Source: an uncultured Lachnospiraceae bacterium (GTDB lineage Bacteria > Bacillota > Clostridia > Lachnospirales > Lachnospiraceae). From it: DNA of 38,846 nucleotides. The notes under the pieces are model-generated. The model was not told where the DNA came from. It was given only the letters and a program-made list of their open reading frames with translations, and searched no databases. A program made the position numbers and the translations under genes. The first letter of the stretch is position 1; every line of letters starts with the position of its first letter. Shown piece after piece: positions 29,785 through 38,285 of this stretch. The DNA lies in contig CACYMJ010000037.1 in NCBI GenBank assembly GCA_902775485.1, positions 1 to 38,846 of the forward strand, in the 5' to 3' direction.

Positions 29785-30927
29785 ATGAACGAAAAGATCA
29801 GCATCAGATTATTTGACGGATTTGAGATCAGAAAGGGAGACAGACTTATCCTGGAAAACCTTGCAAACACCAGGAAGACCAAGCTGTTTGTGGCCTATCT
29901 TCTGGTCAACCGTGACAGACCGATAACACACCAGGAGCTCTTTGAACTTCTGTGGTCGGGCGAGGATTACGCAAATCCCGCAACCGCCCTCAGAACTCTT
30001 TTATACCGTTTCCGTTCGATGATCGACAAGGAGAAGGCCGATGCGCTTTCGGGCGCGATCATCTCGCATCGCGGAACGTATCAGTGGAACAAAAATCTTG
30101 ACGTATCAATCGATGCACTTGATTTCCAGGCACTTGCAGAGGCCGGTATCAATCCGACGATATCAGATGTGCGCAGGAAGGATTACCTTGAGAAGGCCAT
30201 CGGTATGTACAGGGGAACCCTGCTTCCCGATTTTTCATCCGAACCCTGGCTGATCGCAAAATCTGCTACATACCGTGACATGTACATTGAGGCCGTGATG
30301 GCTTATGTGGATATATTGAAGACTGAAGGCGCGAATTCCAAGATAGTTCAGGTATGCGAGAGCGCGCTCGAACTTGCCGGAACTTCGGAGATACTGCAGC
30401 TTGAAGCACAGATCGCAAAGCTTAAGATCGCCAATCCCGATGCATCCATGCGCGAGAGTGTTATGGCATACTACAATGACGTTCACGAGCTGTCGATAAA
30501 GCTTCAGAATGAAACCGACCGTATGCAGACGGAAATGCAGGAAGAGTCGATCGAACAGCAGGCATTTCTGTGCGATTACAGAACGTTCAAGGAGATCTAT
30601 TCGATGCAGCGGCGCATGCAGTCGCGCTCGAAAGCTACGATCTTTTTGGGACTCGTATATGTCAGATGCGATGAAGTCAATTCGGAGGATCCGCTTTATG
30701 CGGAAAAGATGATGAACGACATCGTCGGATGCTGTCAGAGACTTCTTCGTGTGGGTGATGCGATATGCAGAAAGGCCGATTCGGAGATAGCGATCCTGTT
30801 CCCGGCGGAGAGTTATGAGGACGCCGTCGGTGTACTTGAAAGATTAAAAGCGGCAGTAAAAGAGCGTACCGATGAAGAGACGGTGGTTGTATACCGCGTC
30901 CGTCCTTTAAAGAGCGGAAGAGAATGA
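29785..30927 (+). CDS. SARP/BTAD-type transcription regulator with degenerate GGDEF tail
   Basis: Residues 1-100 form an OmpR-type winged helix (ISIRLFDGFEIRKGD; ALRTLLYRFRSMID), followed by a bacterial transcriptional activation domain of TPR-like helices (about 105-250), the SARP/AfsR-like layout. The C-terminal 120 residues look like a decayed GGDEF domain: GDAICRKADSEIAILFP aligns with the segment where diguanylate cyclases have 'R-x-GGDEF-x-x-x-L-P', with ADSEI (331-335) replacing GGDEF, and then YEDAVGVLERLKAAV follows as in the family. It should not make cyclic di-GMP but might bind a nucleotide or partner. GGAG (29770-29773) precedes ATG 29785. It follows the tip-paralogue gene by 37 bases, so control of the pilus locus is plausible. 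Confidence 0.75.
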   Translation: MNEKISIRLFDGFEIRKGDRLILENLANTRKTKLFVAYLLVNRDRPITHQELFELLWSGEDYANPATALRTLLYRFRSMIDKEKADALSGAIISHRGTYQWNKNLDVSIDALDFQALAEAGINPTISDVRRKDYLEKAIGMYRGTLLPDFSSEPWLIAKSATYRDMYIEAVMAYVDILKTEGANSKIVQVCESALELAGTSEILQLEAQIAKLKIANPDASMRESVMAYYNDVHELSIKLQNETDRMQTEMQEESIEQQAFLCDYRTFKEIYSMQRRMQSRSKATIFLGLVYVRCDEVNSEDPLYAEKMMNDIVGCCQRLLRVGDAICRKADSEIAILFPAESYEDAVGVLERLKAAVKERTDEETVVVYRVRPLKSGRE

Positions 30928-30932
30928 TCCGC

Positions 30933-32129
30933 TCAGTGTTCTTCGATGACGGGCTGTTGTTTGGGGACCTTTGAAAACAGAAGTTTTAACAGTACCGGTG
31001 TCATGACTGATGATACGAGTATCAGAAGGATAACCGCACTGAAATAGACAGGGCTGATCAGACCGACTGAGAGGCCCTTTTGTGATACTATAAGGGCTAC
31101 CTCGCCCCTTGTCATCATGCCTACTCCGCAGATAAGGGAGTCAAGGCCGTTAAACTTACATATCCTTGCCATCAGCGAGCACCCGATGATCTTCGCCAGA
31201 AGTGCGATGAGCACGAATCCGATCGAAAACCACAAAAGTGAGAGTGAAAAATCGGCCAGATCGGTCTTCAGTCCGATCGATGCAAAGAACACGGGGCCAA
31301 AGAGCATGTAGGAATTGATGTCCATTTTTCTTGCGATGTAATCCGAATCCGATATCGAACACAGTATTATGCCGGCCACATATGCACCGGTGATATCAGC
31401 GATACCGAAGACCGATTCGGCGATGTATGCCATGGCAAAACACAGTGCAAGTCCCGCTATCGGTATACGGCGTGTGTGCGGATACCTGCTGTCTATGATC
31501 TGGAAAAGCTTGTATGTGACGAATCCGACACCGATAGAGAAGATAAAGAACATGAGTGTGTCAAAGCATACGCGGCCGAGACTTACGTTTGTATCCCTGA
31601 AACTGATCACGAACGTAAGCACGATGATGCCGATAACATCATCAATGATCGCGGCAGCCATGATCGTTGTTCCGACCTTGCTTTTAAGAAAGCCCAGTTC
31701 TTTGAGCGTTTCCACAGTGATCGATACGCTTGTCGCGGTCATTATCGTTCCTACGAAAACAGCTTCGATAAAATCGGGTGATGAGACCGATTTTACCCCG
31801 TAAAAGATCATATAATAGACGGTTCCACATACAAGAGGAACGAATACTCCCGCACACGCGATAAGAAAGGCCAAAGGTCCCGTTTTGCGAAGTTCTTTGA
31901 TATCGGTTCCAAGGCCTGCCGAAAACATTAACAGTATTACGCCGATCTCTGCCATCTGAGTGATAAATGCCGTATTATCCACCCACCCGAGAAGTGACGG
32001 CCCGATCAGAAGTCCTGCGATGATCTCACCGACTACCTGGGGGATCTTGATCTTCCGGGCACCTATACCGAACAACTTGGCAAAGATTATTATTATGGCA
32101 AGTGATTTAAAAATATCATAAGTTTGCAT
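30933..32129 (-). CDS. cation/H+ antiporter, CPA2 (KefB/NapA-like) membrane domain
   Basis: A polytopic membrane protein of about 398 residues with 11-13 hydrophobic segments, matching the Na+/H+ exchanger domain of CPA2 transporters. Family features: QVVGEIIAGLLIGPSLLG in TM1-2, LLMFSAGLGTD, the AAIIDDVIGII segment with the conserved Asp pair in the ion-binding helix, and GMMTRGEVALIV near the end. There is no TrkA-N or TrkA-C regulatory domain, unlike KefB/KefC. It exchanges Na+ or K+ for protons; the ion cannot be told. An in-frame ATG at 32135 abuts the -10 box, so ATG 32129 (MQTYDIF) is preferred. It converges with the regulator gene, with stop codons about 5 bases apart. Confidence 0.9.
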   Translation of the reverse strand: MQTYDIFKSLAIIIIFAKLFGIGARKIKIPQVVGEIIAGLLIGPSLLGWVDNTAFITQMAEIGVILLMFSAGLGTDIKELRKTGPLAFLIACAGVFVPLVCGTVYYMIFYGVKSVSSPDFIEAVFVGTIMTATSVSITVETLKELGFLKSKVGTTIMAAAIIDDVIGIIVLTFVISFRDTNVSLGRVCFDTLMFFIFSIGVGFVTYKLFQIIDSRYPHTRRIPIAGLALCFAMAYIAESVFGIADITGAYVAGIILCSISDSDYIARKMDINSYMLFGPVFFASIGLKTDLADFSLSLLWFSIGFVLIALLAKIIGCSLMARICKFNGLDSLICGVGMMTRGEVALIVSQKGLSVGLISPVYFSAVILLILVSSVMTPVLLKLLFSKVPKQQPVIEEH

Positions 32130-32135
32130 GCACAT

Positions 32136-32164
32136 AATCTATCGCAAATCGGTTGCAAAGTCAA
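32136..32164 (-). promoter_or_regulatory. sigma-A promoter for the antiporter, probably leaderless
   Basis: On the minus strand TTGACT (32159-32164), 17 bases, TAGATT (32136-32141). The predicted start, about 7 bases on, falls at the A of ATG 32129. No Shine-Dalgarno sequence is visible before either candidate start codon. Confidence 0.5.
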
Positions 32165-32174
32165 ATCGATGTGG

Positions 32175-32203
32175 TTGAAGATAAGACAGATTTGTGGTAA
32201 AAT
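32175..32203 (+). promoter_or_regulatory. extended -10 promoter for cheC
   Basis: TTGAAG (32175-32180), 17 bases, TAAAAT (32198-32203), preceded by TGG to make an extended -10. It stands back to back with the antiporter promoter; the two -35 boxes are about 10 bases apart, so one bound protein could affect both. Confidence 0.65.
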
Positions 32204-32259
32204 GCTTAAGCACATATTCTAAAGGAAGAAAATAATCTGAATTATCTGGGGCATTGTTT

Positions 32260-32874
32260 ATGGATCATAAAGATTTAAATGAATTACAGCTCGACGTTAT
32301 GCGCGAGATCGGAAATATAGGAGCGGGAAATGCATGTACTGCACTTTCTGTACTTCTGGGTACGGCAATAGATATGTCGGTCCCGCGTGTACAGCTTCTC
32401 GGATATGAATCAACAGCGGAGCAGCTCGGCGGCGAGGATAAAACGGTCATCGGACTGAAGATAGAGATCAACGGTGATCTTGACGGAATGATGGTTCACG
32501 TTGTGGAAAAAAGATTTGCCGAACGTATTATCAATACTTTTTATGCAAAAGAGATAGAGAACATTGCCAGCCTTGATGAGATGGATTCTTCTGTACTTAA
32601 TGAGATGGCAAATATCACGAGCGGAGCTTATGCCAATTCGATCGCAACTCTTACGGGACTCTTTGTTAATATCGGAACTCCGAATCAGATTCCCGGTAAG
32701 GTATTGGATATCATGAAACTTCCGCTTACTGCATTTGTTAAGCCCGGAGAGCATGTACTCCTGGTTGATGAAGAGTTCACGATCGATGACGAACATATAA
32801 GCAGCAACATGATCCTGGCACTTGAGAGCGATTCGCTTGCAAAGCTTTTTGCAAGACTTGGTGTGCAGGTTTAG
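32260..32874 (+). CDS. cheC: CheY-P phosphatase CheC
   Basis: CheC dephosphorylates CheY-P and, with CheD, tunes adaptation in Firmicute chemotaxis. The 204-residue protein has both phosphatase signatures: REIGNIGAGNACTAL (E16, N19) and NEMANITSGAYANS (E115, N118), so both active sites look intact. The start is ATG 32260, 8 bases after GGGG; the in-frame TTG at 32254 is too close to it. No cheD, cheA or cheY is adjacent, so it is an orphan here. Together with the CheX-like gene at 2197 it makes two phosphatase-family proteins in the window. Confidence 0.93.
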   Translation: MDHKDLNELQLDVMREIGNIGAGNACTALSVLLGTAIDMSVPRVQLLGYESTAEQLGGEDKTVIGLKIEINGDLDGMMVHVVEKRFAERIINTFYAKEIENIASLDEMDSSVLNEMANITSGAYANSIATLTGLFVNIGTPNQIPGKVLDIMKLPLTAFVKPGEHVLLVDEEFTIDDEHISSNMILALESDSLAKLFARLGVQV

Positions 32875-32881
32875 CAGGAAT

Positions 32882-33187
32882 TCATTTCTTTTTCTTCTTT
32901 TTGGATCCCATGCGGTCAAGCACCATATCGTATCCGTCATTTCCGTAATTGAGGGAACGGTTGACGCGGCTTATGGTCGCTGTGGATGCGCCTGTGCGCT
33001 GTGCGATCTCCAGATATGTCTTTTTTTCGCGAAGCATGCTTGCAACCTCAAAACGCTGGGACAGTGACAGAAGTTCATTGATCGTGCATATGTCTTCAAA
33101 GAAGATATAGCATTCTTCCTTATCCTTAAGTTCCATGATCGCGTCAAAAAGATAGTCAACTGCAGCTGTTCTTATCTTTGGGTTCAT
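32882..33187 (-). CDS. yerC: YerC/YecD-type TrpR-like DNA-binding protein
   Basis: A 101-residue helical protein of the YerC/TrpR-like family. The helix-turn-helix is visible in YLEIAQRTGASTATISRVNRSL, preceded by the dimerising helices (INELLSLSQRFEVASMLRE). In Bacillus and Clostridia this gene often lies near pcrA, as here. It ends in a run of Lys (SKKKKKK). The start is ATG 33187 (MNPKIRTAAV), with AAAGGAA about 9 bases before it; a GTG at 33211 is in frame but has no ribosome site. It is divergent from pcrA and convergent with cheC, with a 7-base gap. Its target is unknown. Confidence 0.88.
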   Translation of the reverse strand: MNPKIRTAAVDYLFDAIMELKDKEECYIFFEDICTINELLSLSQRFEVASMLREKKTYLEIAQRTGASTATISRVNRSLNYGNDGYDMVLDRMGSKKKKKK

Positions 33188-33263
33188 AATAGAAGTTCCT
33201 TTCACCGGCACTTTAGTACTTTTATATTTTAATATTTTAACACGTTAAAGCGAGAAATGCAAG

Positions 33264-35549
33264 ATGAGTGTACTTGAAGTATTAAACGACAAACAAAAAG
33301 AAGCGGCTTCCATAATCGAAGGCCCTGTTCTTATACTTGCCGGAGCGGGTTCGGGCAAGACAAGGGTTCTTACAAACCGCACTGCCTACATGATCGACGA
33401 GATAGGTATCAGTCCGTGGAATATACTGGCGATCACGTTTACAAACAAAGCGGCGGATGAGATGCGCGAGAGAATAAGAGCGCTCGTCGGTCACGGAAGC
33501 GAGAGCATCTGGGTGGCTACATTCCATTCGACATGCGTACGCATTCTCAGAAGACACATTGATCTGATGGGATACGACAACAGTTTTACCATTTACGATA
33601 CCGATGACTCCAAGTCGGTCATGCGGGAGGTCTTAAAAAGACTGCAGATAAATCCGAAGGAATATCCCGAAAAGAGATTTTTAAATCATATATCAAACTG
33701 CAAGAATGAACTTATAACGCCGGAGGATGACGCTGCGGAAGCAGAGGGCGACCTTGCGGATGAACTGTTTGCCAAGGTCTACAAAGAGTATCAGAACAGT
33801 CTGCGCAAAAACAATGCACTTGATTTTGACGATCTTCTTATGAAGACGGTTGAGCTGTTTAAAAAGCATCCCGAGGTCCTGGAGAATTATCAGAAGCGGT
33901 TTATGTATATCATGGTCGATGAATACCAGGATACTAATACGGCTCAGTTTGAGTTCGTAAGGCTTCTGGCTGCAGCACACAGAAATATTTGCGTTGTCGG
34001 TGACGATGACCAGTCGATCTACAGATTCAGGGGAGCAAATATACGAAATATCCTGGATTTTGAGAAGGTATATCCCGAGGCGAAGGTTATCAAACTTGAG
34101 CAGAACTACCGTTCAACACAGACAGTCCTTGATGCTGCAAATGCTGTCATATCAAACAACAGCGGACGGAAGGACAAATCGCTTTGGACTGATAAGGGTC
34201 AGGGTGACAGGATCAGGTTCATATATGCCGATACGGCTGATGAAGAGGCGGAGCTGATCGTTGATCGGATATGCCGGGATAAAAGAGCCGGCAAATATGC
34301 ATACAGGGACAATGCAGTACTTTATCGAACGAATGCGCAGTCGCGTATACTTGAGAAATATCTGTTAAATGCCGGAGTGCCCTGCTGTGTTGTTGGCGGG
34401 GTCGGATTCTATTCGCGCAGGGAGATCAAGGATATTCTTGCATATCTTAAAACGATAGATAACGGTAAGGACGATCTTGCCGTAAAGCGTATCATAAACG
34501 TTCCTAAACGCGGGATCGGAGCGACGACGGTAAATAAGCTTTCCGAGTACGGAGAGCAGAACGGGCTCGATTTTTACGAGTGCTGTGTCAGGGCTGAGGA
34601 GATACTCGGGCATGGACGTGCGGCGGAAAAGATTACGGAGTTTACAAGCCTGATCGGGCTGTTCAAATCAAAGCTCGGACTCATATCGCTCGAGCAGCTT
34701 GCCGAGGATATTATAGACAGGACGGACTATGAGGAAATGCTCATCGAGGAAGACGAGGATGAAGCGCAGGAGAGAATGGCCAATGTCGGTGAACTTGTAA
34801 GTGCCATTGTTTCATATGAGGAAAAAACCCAGGAGCCGACTCTGTCTGGATTCCTTGAAGAGGTTGCGCTGGTATCGGATCTTGACAATGTGGACGAAGA
34901 TGCCGACGAGGTTCTGCTGATGACACTGCATTCGGCTAAGGGATTGGAGTTTCCGAATGTTTATCTCGCCGGAATGGAGGACGGTCTTTTTCCGGGATAT
35001 GCTTCCATAAGCTCAGCTGATCCTGAGGAACTTGAAGAGGAAAGAAGACTCTGCTACGTCGGAATAACAAGAGCAATGGAACATCTGTGCATGTCCGCGG
35101 CCAAGTCGAGGATGATATGGGGACAGACGCAGTATTACGGCCTGTCAAGATTTGTCAGTGAGATTCCCGATGAACTGTTTGAAGGACGCGTTGCAAGATC
35201 CGCCTCATCGTCCGAAAATTCCATGGATCGGGACAAGGGAGCCCTGACGTTTGCAGCACCGCCCGTAAGAGTACGTCCTGTTGCTGTAAGCCCGCAAAAG
35301 CGTGCGGCAGCGGCTAAGCCGTTTATTGCAAAAGCGGCTGCATTTACGGACCTTAAAAAGGGTTCGGACATTGGCTCGATGCAGGAGCCTGATTACGGTC
35401 CGGGTGATCGCGTTTCGCACATGAAGTTCGGAGCAGGGACGGTCGTGTCGGTTATAAAAGCTCCGAGAGACTATGAAGTGACTGTCGATTTTGATACGGC
35501 AGGGACAAAAAAGATGTTCGCCGCCTTTGCAAAGCTTAGGAAGATATGA
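33264..35549 (+). CDS. pcrA: ATP-dependent DNA helicase PcrA/UvrD
   Basis: PcrA is the SF1A 3'-5' helicase of Firmicutes, acting in DNA repair, plasmid rolling-circle replication and clearance of RNA polymerase. The 761-residue protein has motif I GAGSGKT (K32), motif Ia ITFTNKAADEM, motif II DEYQDTN, motif III GDDDQSIYRFRGA, motif IV NYRST, motif V TLHSAKGLEF and motif VI YVGITRA. The C-terminal Tudor-like domain that binds RNA polymerase is present (PGDRVSHMKFGAGTVVS ... VDFDTAGTK), after a low-complexity Ala/Pro/Ser linker. The ribosome site is weak. The pcrA-yerC gap includes a dyad TTAAC-AC-GTTAA near 33237-33248. Confidence 0.96.
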   Translation: MSVLEVLNDKQKEAASIIEGPVLILAGAGSGKTRVLTNRTAYMIDEIGISPWNILAITFTNKAADEMRERIRALVGHGSESIWVATFHSTCVRILRRHIDLMGYDNSFTIYDTDDSKSVMREVLKRLQINPKEYPEKRFLNHISNCKNELITPEDDAAEAEGDLADELFAKVYKEYQNSLRKNNALDFDDLLMKTVELFKKHPEVLENYQKRFMYIMVDEYQDTNTAQFEFVRLLAAAHRNICVVGDDDQSIYRFRGANIRNILDFEKVYPEAKVIKLEQNYRSTQTVLDAANAVISNNSGRKDKSLWTDKGQGDRIRFIYADTADEEAELIVDRICRDKRAGKYAYRDNAVLYRTNAQSRILEKYLLNAGVPCCVVGGVGFYSRREIKDILAYLKTIDNGKDDLAVKRIINVPKRGIGATTVNKLSEYGEQNGLDFYECCVRAEEILGHGRAAEKITEFTSLIGLFKSKLGLISLEQLAEDIIDRTDYEEMLIEEDEDEAQERMANVGELVSAIVSYEEKTQEPTLSGFLEEVALVSDLDNVDEDADEVLLMTLHSAKGLEFPNVYLAGMEDGLFPGYASISSADPEELEEERRLCYVGITRAMEHLCMSAAKSRMIWGQTQYYGLSRFVSEIPDELFEGRVARSASSSENSMDRDKGALTFAAPPVRVRPVAVSPQKRAAAAKPFIAKAAAFTDLKKGSDIGSMQEPDYGPGDRVSHMKFGAGTVVSVIKAPRDYEVTVDFDTAGTKKMFAAFAKLRKI

Positions 35550-35555
35550 TAAAAT
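35527..35555 (+). promoter_or_regulatory. sigma-A promoter for the small membrane protein
   Basis: TTGCAA (35527-35532), 17 bases, TAAAAT (35550-35555), with TGA before it (extended -10). The -35 lies inside the last codons of pcrA, so the next gene can be expressed independently. Confidence 0.65.
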
Positions 35556-35595
35556 ATCACTTAGCAGGGGACTTAAATGAAAGGAAGGGTTTGTT

Positions 35596-35934
35596 ATGAG
35601 TAGGATAGACAGACTTGAGAGAATCCTTGATGTTGTTAAGGCACAGGAGGAACTTGGATTGGCTAAGGCCAAGAGCCTTATAGGTGATGTCAGAAAGGTA
35701 GAGATCCCTGACATTCCGGTTCCTGATTTCTTCAAGAAGGAAGAGGTTGTTGTGGAGAAGAAGAAATTCAACTGGGGACTCCTTATAGCAGTGGTCGTGG
35801 GAGTTTTGGCGGTTGCCGCTATCGTATACGGATTATATTGTTATTTCACACCCGATTATCTTGAGGATTTTGAAGATGATTTCGAAGATGAAGAGTTTGA
35901 CGACGACGATTTCTTCGAAGACGACGATAAGTGA
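35596..35934 (+). CDS. small single-pass membrane protein with acidic tail
   Basis: Family not recognised. The 112-residue protein has an N-terminal helix (MSRIDRLERILDVVKAQEE), a charged linker, one membrane helix (about 60-83, GLLIAVVVGVLAVAAIVYGL), and a tail made almost only of Asp, Glu and Phe (about 88-112). The positive residues before the helix suggest a cytoplasmic N-terminus and an exposed acidic C-terminus. GGAAGG lies about 7 bases upstream of ATG 35596. It has its own promoter and a following terminator, so it is a one-gene unit. The codon pattern and good ribosome site argue that it is real. Confidence 0.8.
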   Translation: MSRIDRLERILDVVKAQEELGLAKAKSLIGDVRKVEIPDIPVPDFFKKEEVVVEKKKFNWGLLIAVVVGVLAVAAIVYGLYCYFTPDYLEDFEDDFEDEEFDDDDFFEDDDK

Positions 35935-35963
35935 TCACGGACAACAGGGTGATAATGAATGAT

Positions 35964-35989
35964 AAATAGCCGGCTTATGCCGGCTATTT
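35964..35989 (+). terminator. intrinsic terminator, short T-run
   Basis: An 11-bp perfect stem (35964-35974 with 35979-35989) around the loop TTAT ends in ATTT and then TGTGTAT. The stem is strong and the T-tract weak. Confidence 0.75.
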
Positions 35990-36019
35990 GTGTATATAGT
36001 GATTCCGGAGGAAGATCAG

Positions 36020-37708
36020 ATGAAAAAAGGTCAGGAATATACCGGCACGGTGGAAAGGGTCAGATTTCCCAATAAAGGTATAGTTCATGAGACGGATACA
36101 GGGGAAAGGTGTACGGTTAAAAACGTGCTCCCCGGGCAGAAGATAAGGTTCCGCGTTACCAAAAAGAGAAACGGCGCCTGTGAGGGCACGCTGATGGAAG
36201 TTATCAGCCGGTCGGATATGGAATGCGACAGCGCATGTTCGCATTTTGACGTTTGCGGAGGGTGCTGTTATCAGACGCTGCCATATGAAGAACAGCTTAA
36301 GCTCAAGGAAAAACAGGTGCATGAACTTCTGGATCCGGTAATCGAAAGTGCAGGCATCGATAATACGATATTTGAGTCGATCATCCCGGCTCCGGACAGA
36401 TTCGAATACAGAAACAAAATGGAGTTTTCGTTCGGAGATATGAGTGTAGGCGGGCCGCTGGAACTCGGCCTTCACAAAAGAGGCAGTTTCTACGATATCG
36501 TGACTGTTAAAAACTGCAGGATAGTAGATCCTGATTTTCGCTCCATACTTGCTGAAACGCTTGCGTATTTCAGGGGCAAGGAAACCTCCTATTATCACAA
36601 AAGAACACATGAAGGATTTCTTCGCTATCTTGTTGTACGAAAGGGTGCAAGGACAGGAGAGATACTTATCGATCTTGTAACGACATCACAGATACCCGTT
36701 GATACGATATGCACCGAAGTCAGTCTTCTCGATGACTGGAAGGAAACTTTGCTGGGGTTGAAACTGTCGGGGAAGATCATCGGGATATTACATACAACGG
36801 ATGATAAGGTAGCGGATATTGTTGCAAATGATCATACGGAGGTGCTTTTCGGACAGGATCATTTTACCGAGGAAATTCTCGGCCTGAAGTTTAAGATCAC
36901 ACCGTTCTCGTTTTTTCAGACTAATACCTTATCAGCCGAAGTGTTGTATTCGAAGGTTAGAGATTATGTAAACCAAACGGCGCATAAGGGAGACGAAGAG
37001 AAAATCTTATTCGACCTCTACTCCGGAACAGGGACAATTGGACAGATTATGTCAACTAATAACACTAAGGTCGTTGGCGTTGAAATAGTGGAAGAAGCTG
37101 TGGAGGCAGCAAATGAGAATGCCCGGTCAAACGGTTTACATAATTGCAGGTTCATTGCAGGAGATGTCCTCAAGGTTATAGATGAGATACAGGAAAAACC
37201 GGACCTGATAGTATTGGATCCGCCGCGTGACGGTATAAACCCGAAAGCACTGGAAAAGATAACCGATTTTGGTGTTGATAATATTATCTATATATCATGT
37301 AAACCAACCAGTCTTGCCCGCGATATGGAGTTTATGATCGGCAGAGGCTACCGTCCGGTCCGGGTATGCCCTATAGATCAGTTCCCGAATACTCAACATG
37401 TGGAGACGTGCGTCCTTCTGTCCCACCAAAAAGTCGAGAAGTGGGGATACATTGATTATGAGCCGCAAAATAGCGACTATCTCAAGGATTGCAACTTCCA
37501 GGCGACTTATGCGGACGTGACAGAATGGGTCATGAAGACTTACGGAGAACATGTATCAAATCTGAATATTGCTCAGGTTAAAGATAAATGCGGTTTTGAA
37601 AAGAGGGAGAATTATAACAAGGGTAAAGAGGGGCATAGGGTTCCGAAGTGTCCTCCCGAAAAGGAAAAGATGATACTGGAAGCGTTTAAGCATTTTGGAA
37701 TGATATAA
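36020..37708 (+). CDS. rlmD: 23S rRNA (uracil-C5) methyltransferase, RlmD/RumA type, with extra C-terminal domain
   Basis: RlmD-family enzymes methylate C5 of uracil in 23S rRNA with SAM. Domains in order: TRAM (about 3-60), a 4Fe-4S cluster site (CSHFDVCGGC: C73, C79, C82), and the SAM-binding methyltransferase with FSFFQTN, DLYSGTGTIG, VLDPPRDG and the catalytic Cys in ISCKPTSLARDM (C427). The family core ends near 468 (HVETCVLLS). About 94 further residues follow (YADVTEWVMKTYG, NIAQVKDKCGF, PPEKEKMILEAFKHFG), which I recall as a recurring C-terminal tail in Clostridia methyltransferases. Start ATG 36020, with GGAGGAAG 5 bases upstream; the in-frame GTG at 35990 touches the terminator. The target base (1939 or another) is not certain. 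Confidence 0.88.
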   Translation: MKKGQEYTGTVERVRFPNKGIVHETDTGERCTVKNVLPGQKIRFRVTKKRNGACEGTLMEVISRSDMECDSACSHFDVCGGCCYQTLPYEEQLKLKEKQVHELLDPVIESAGIDNTIFESIIPAPDRFEYRNKMEFSFGDMSVGGPLELGLHKRGSFYDIVTVKNCRIVDPDFRSILAETLAYFRGKETSYYHKRTHEGFLRYLVVRKGARTGEILIDLVTTSQIPVDTICTEVSLLDDWKETLLGLKLSGKIIGILHTTDDKVADIVANDHTEVLFGQDHFTEEILGLKFKITPFSFFQTNTLSAEVLYSKVRDYVNQTAHKGDEEKILFDLYSGTGTIGQIMSTNNTKVVGVEIVEEAVEAANENARSNGLHNCRFIAGDVLKVIDEIQEKPDLIVLDPPRDGINPKALEKITDFGVDNIIYISCKPTSLARDMEFMIGRGYRPVRVCPIDQFPNTQHVETCVLLSHQKVEKWGYIDYEPQNSDYLKDCNFQATYADVTEWVMKTYGEHVSNLNIAQVKDKCGFEKRENYNKGKEGHRVPKCPPEKEKMILEAFKHFGMI

Positions 37709-37729
37709 AATAAAAAGCCTATCCGAGAT

Positions 37730-38263
37730 ATGGAAATAAGAGTTGAGAGACTAACTGAAGATAACTTTAATTCCCATTCACTGGATAACTTTATCAGGCA
37801 TCAGGTTGTCACAGAGTGTTGGAGAAATGTGGGTGGAAATTGGCTTCTTCTGCCTATTTCATTTGTAGAAGAATGGAGTCTTGATAAGTGTAGAGAGGAA
37901 GCGTCAGCAATAGCAAATAATCTATCTGGGGACATGATAGATTATGGAGCATTTGAAGGGACAGATTTGATAGGATATATTACGGTCGGTACGGAAAGAT
38001 TGGGAACAAAAAGACAGTATGTCCAGCTTGTTACATTTCAGGTATCAGAACCATTCAGGGGTATGGGAGTTGGCAGAAAGCTTTTTGAGAAAGCAGCCGG
38101 GGTTGCAAGGGAATATGGTGCAAAAAAGCTTTACATTTCCGCTCATTCATCAAAAGAATCTCAGGCAGCATATAAGGCACTGGGATACGTGCATGCCGAG
38201 GAGATATTACCTTGGATCGCAGATGAAGAACCATTTGATGTACAGCTGGAATGTGTATTATAG
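37730..38263 (+). CDS. GNAT-family N-acetyltransferase
   Basis: A 177-residue GNAT fold. The acetyl-CoA pyrophosphate-binding motif A is FRGMGVGRKLFEKA, with the preceding strand VQLVTFQVS, and motif B is AAYKALGYV. It transfers an acetyl group from acetyl-CoA to an unknown amine, which may be a small molecule, antibiotic or protein N-terminus. It begins 21 bases after rlmD with a poor ribosome site. The DNA looks more AT-rich and its codon use differs by eye from the pilus region, as does the end of rlmD, which suggests acquired DNA from here to the right edge. Confidence 0.85.
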   Translation: MEIRVERLTEDNFNSHSLDNFIRHQVVTECWRNVGGNWLLLPISFVEEWSLDKCREEASAIANNLSGDMIDYGAFEGTDLIGYITVGTERLGTKRQYVQLVTFQVSEPFRGMGVGRKLFEKAAGVAREYGAKKLYISAHSSKESQAAYKALGYVHAEEILPWIADEEPFDVQLECVL

Positions 38264-38285
38264 ATTTGATAAAAGACGGGAAGAT

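Noticed and set aside
30912-30934. GAGCGG...CCGCTC dyad as a terminator between the convergent regulator and antiporter genes
   Set aside because: The stem is only 6 bp with an 11-base loop and no T-run on either strand, and it overlaps coding sequence.
31369-31803. Plus-strand frame inside the antiporter gene
   Set aside because: The opposite strand encodes a clear multi-helix transporter; this frame has no ribosome site and a composition typical of antisense to membrane helices.
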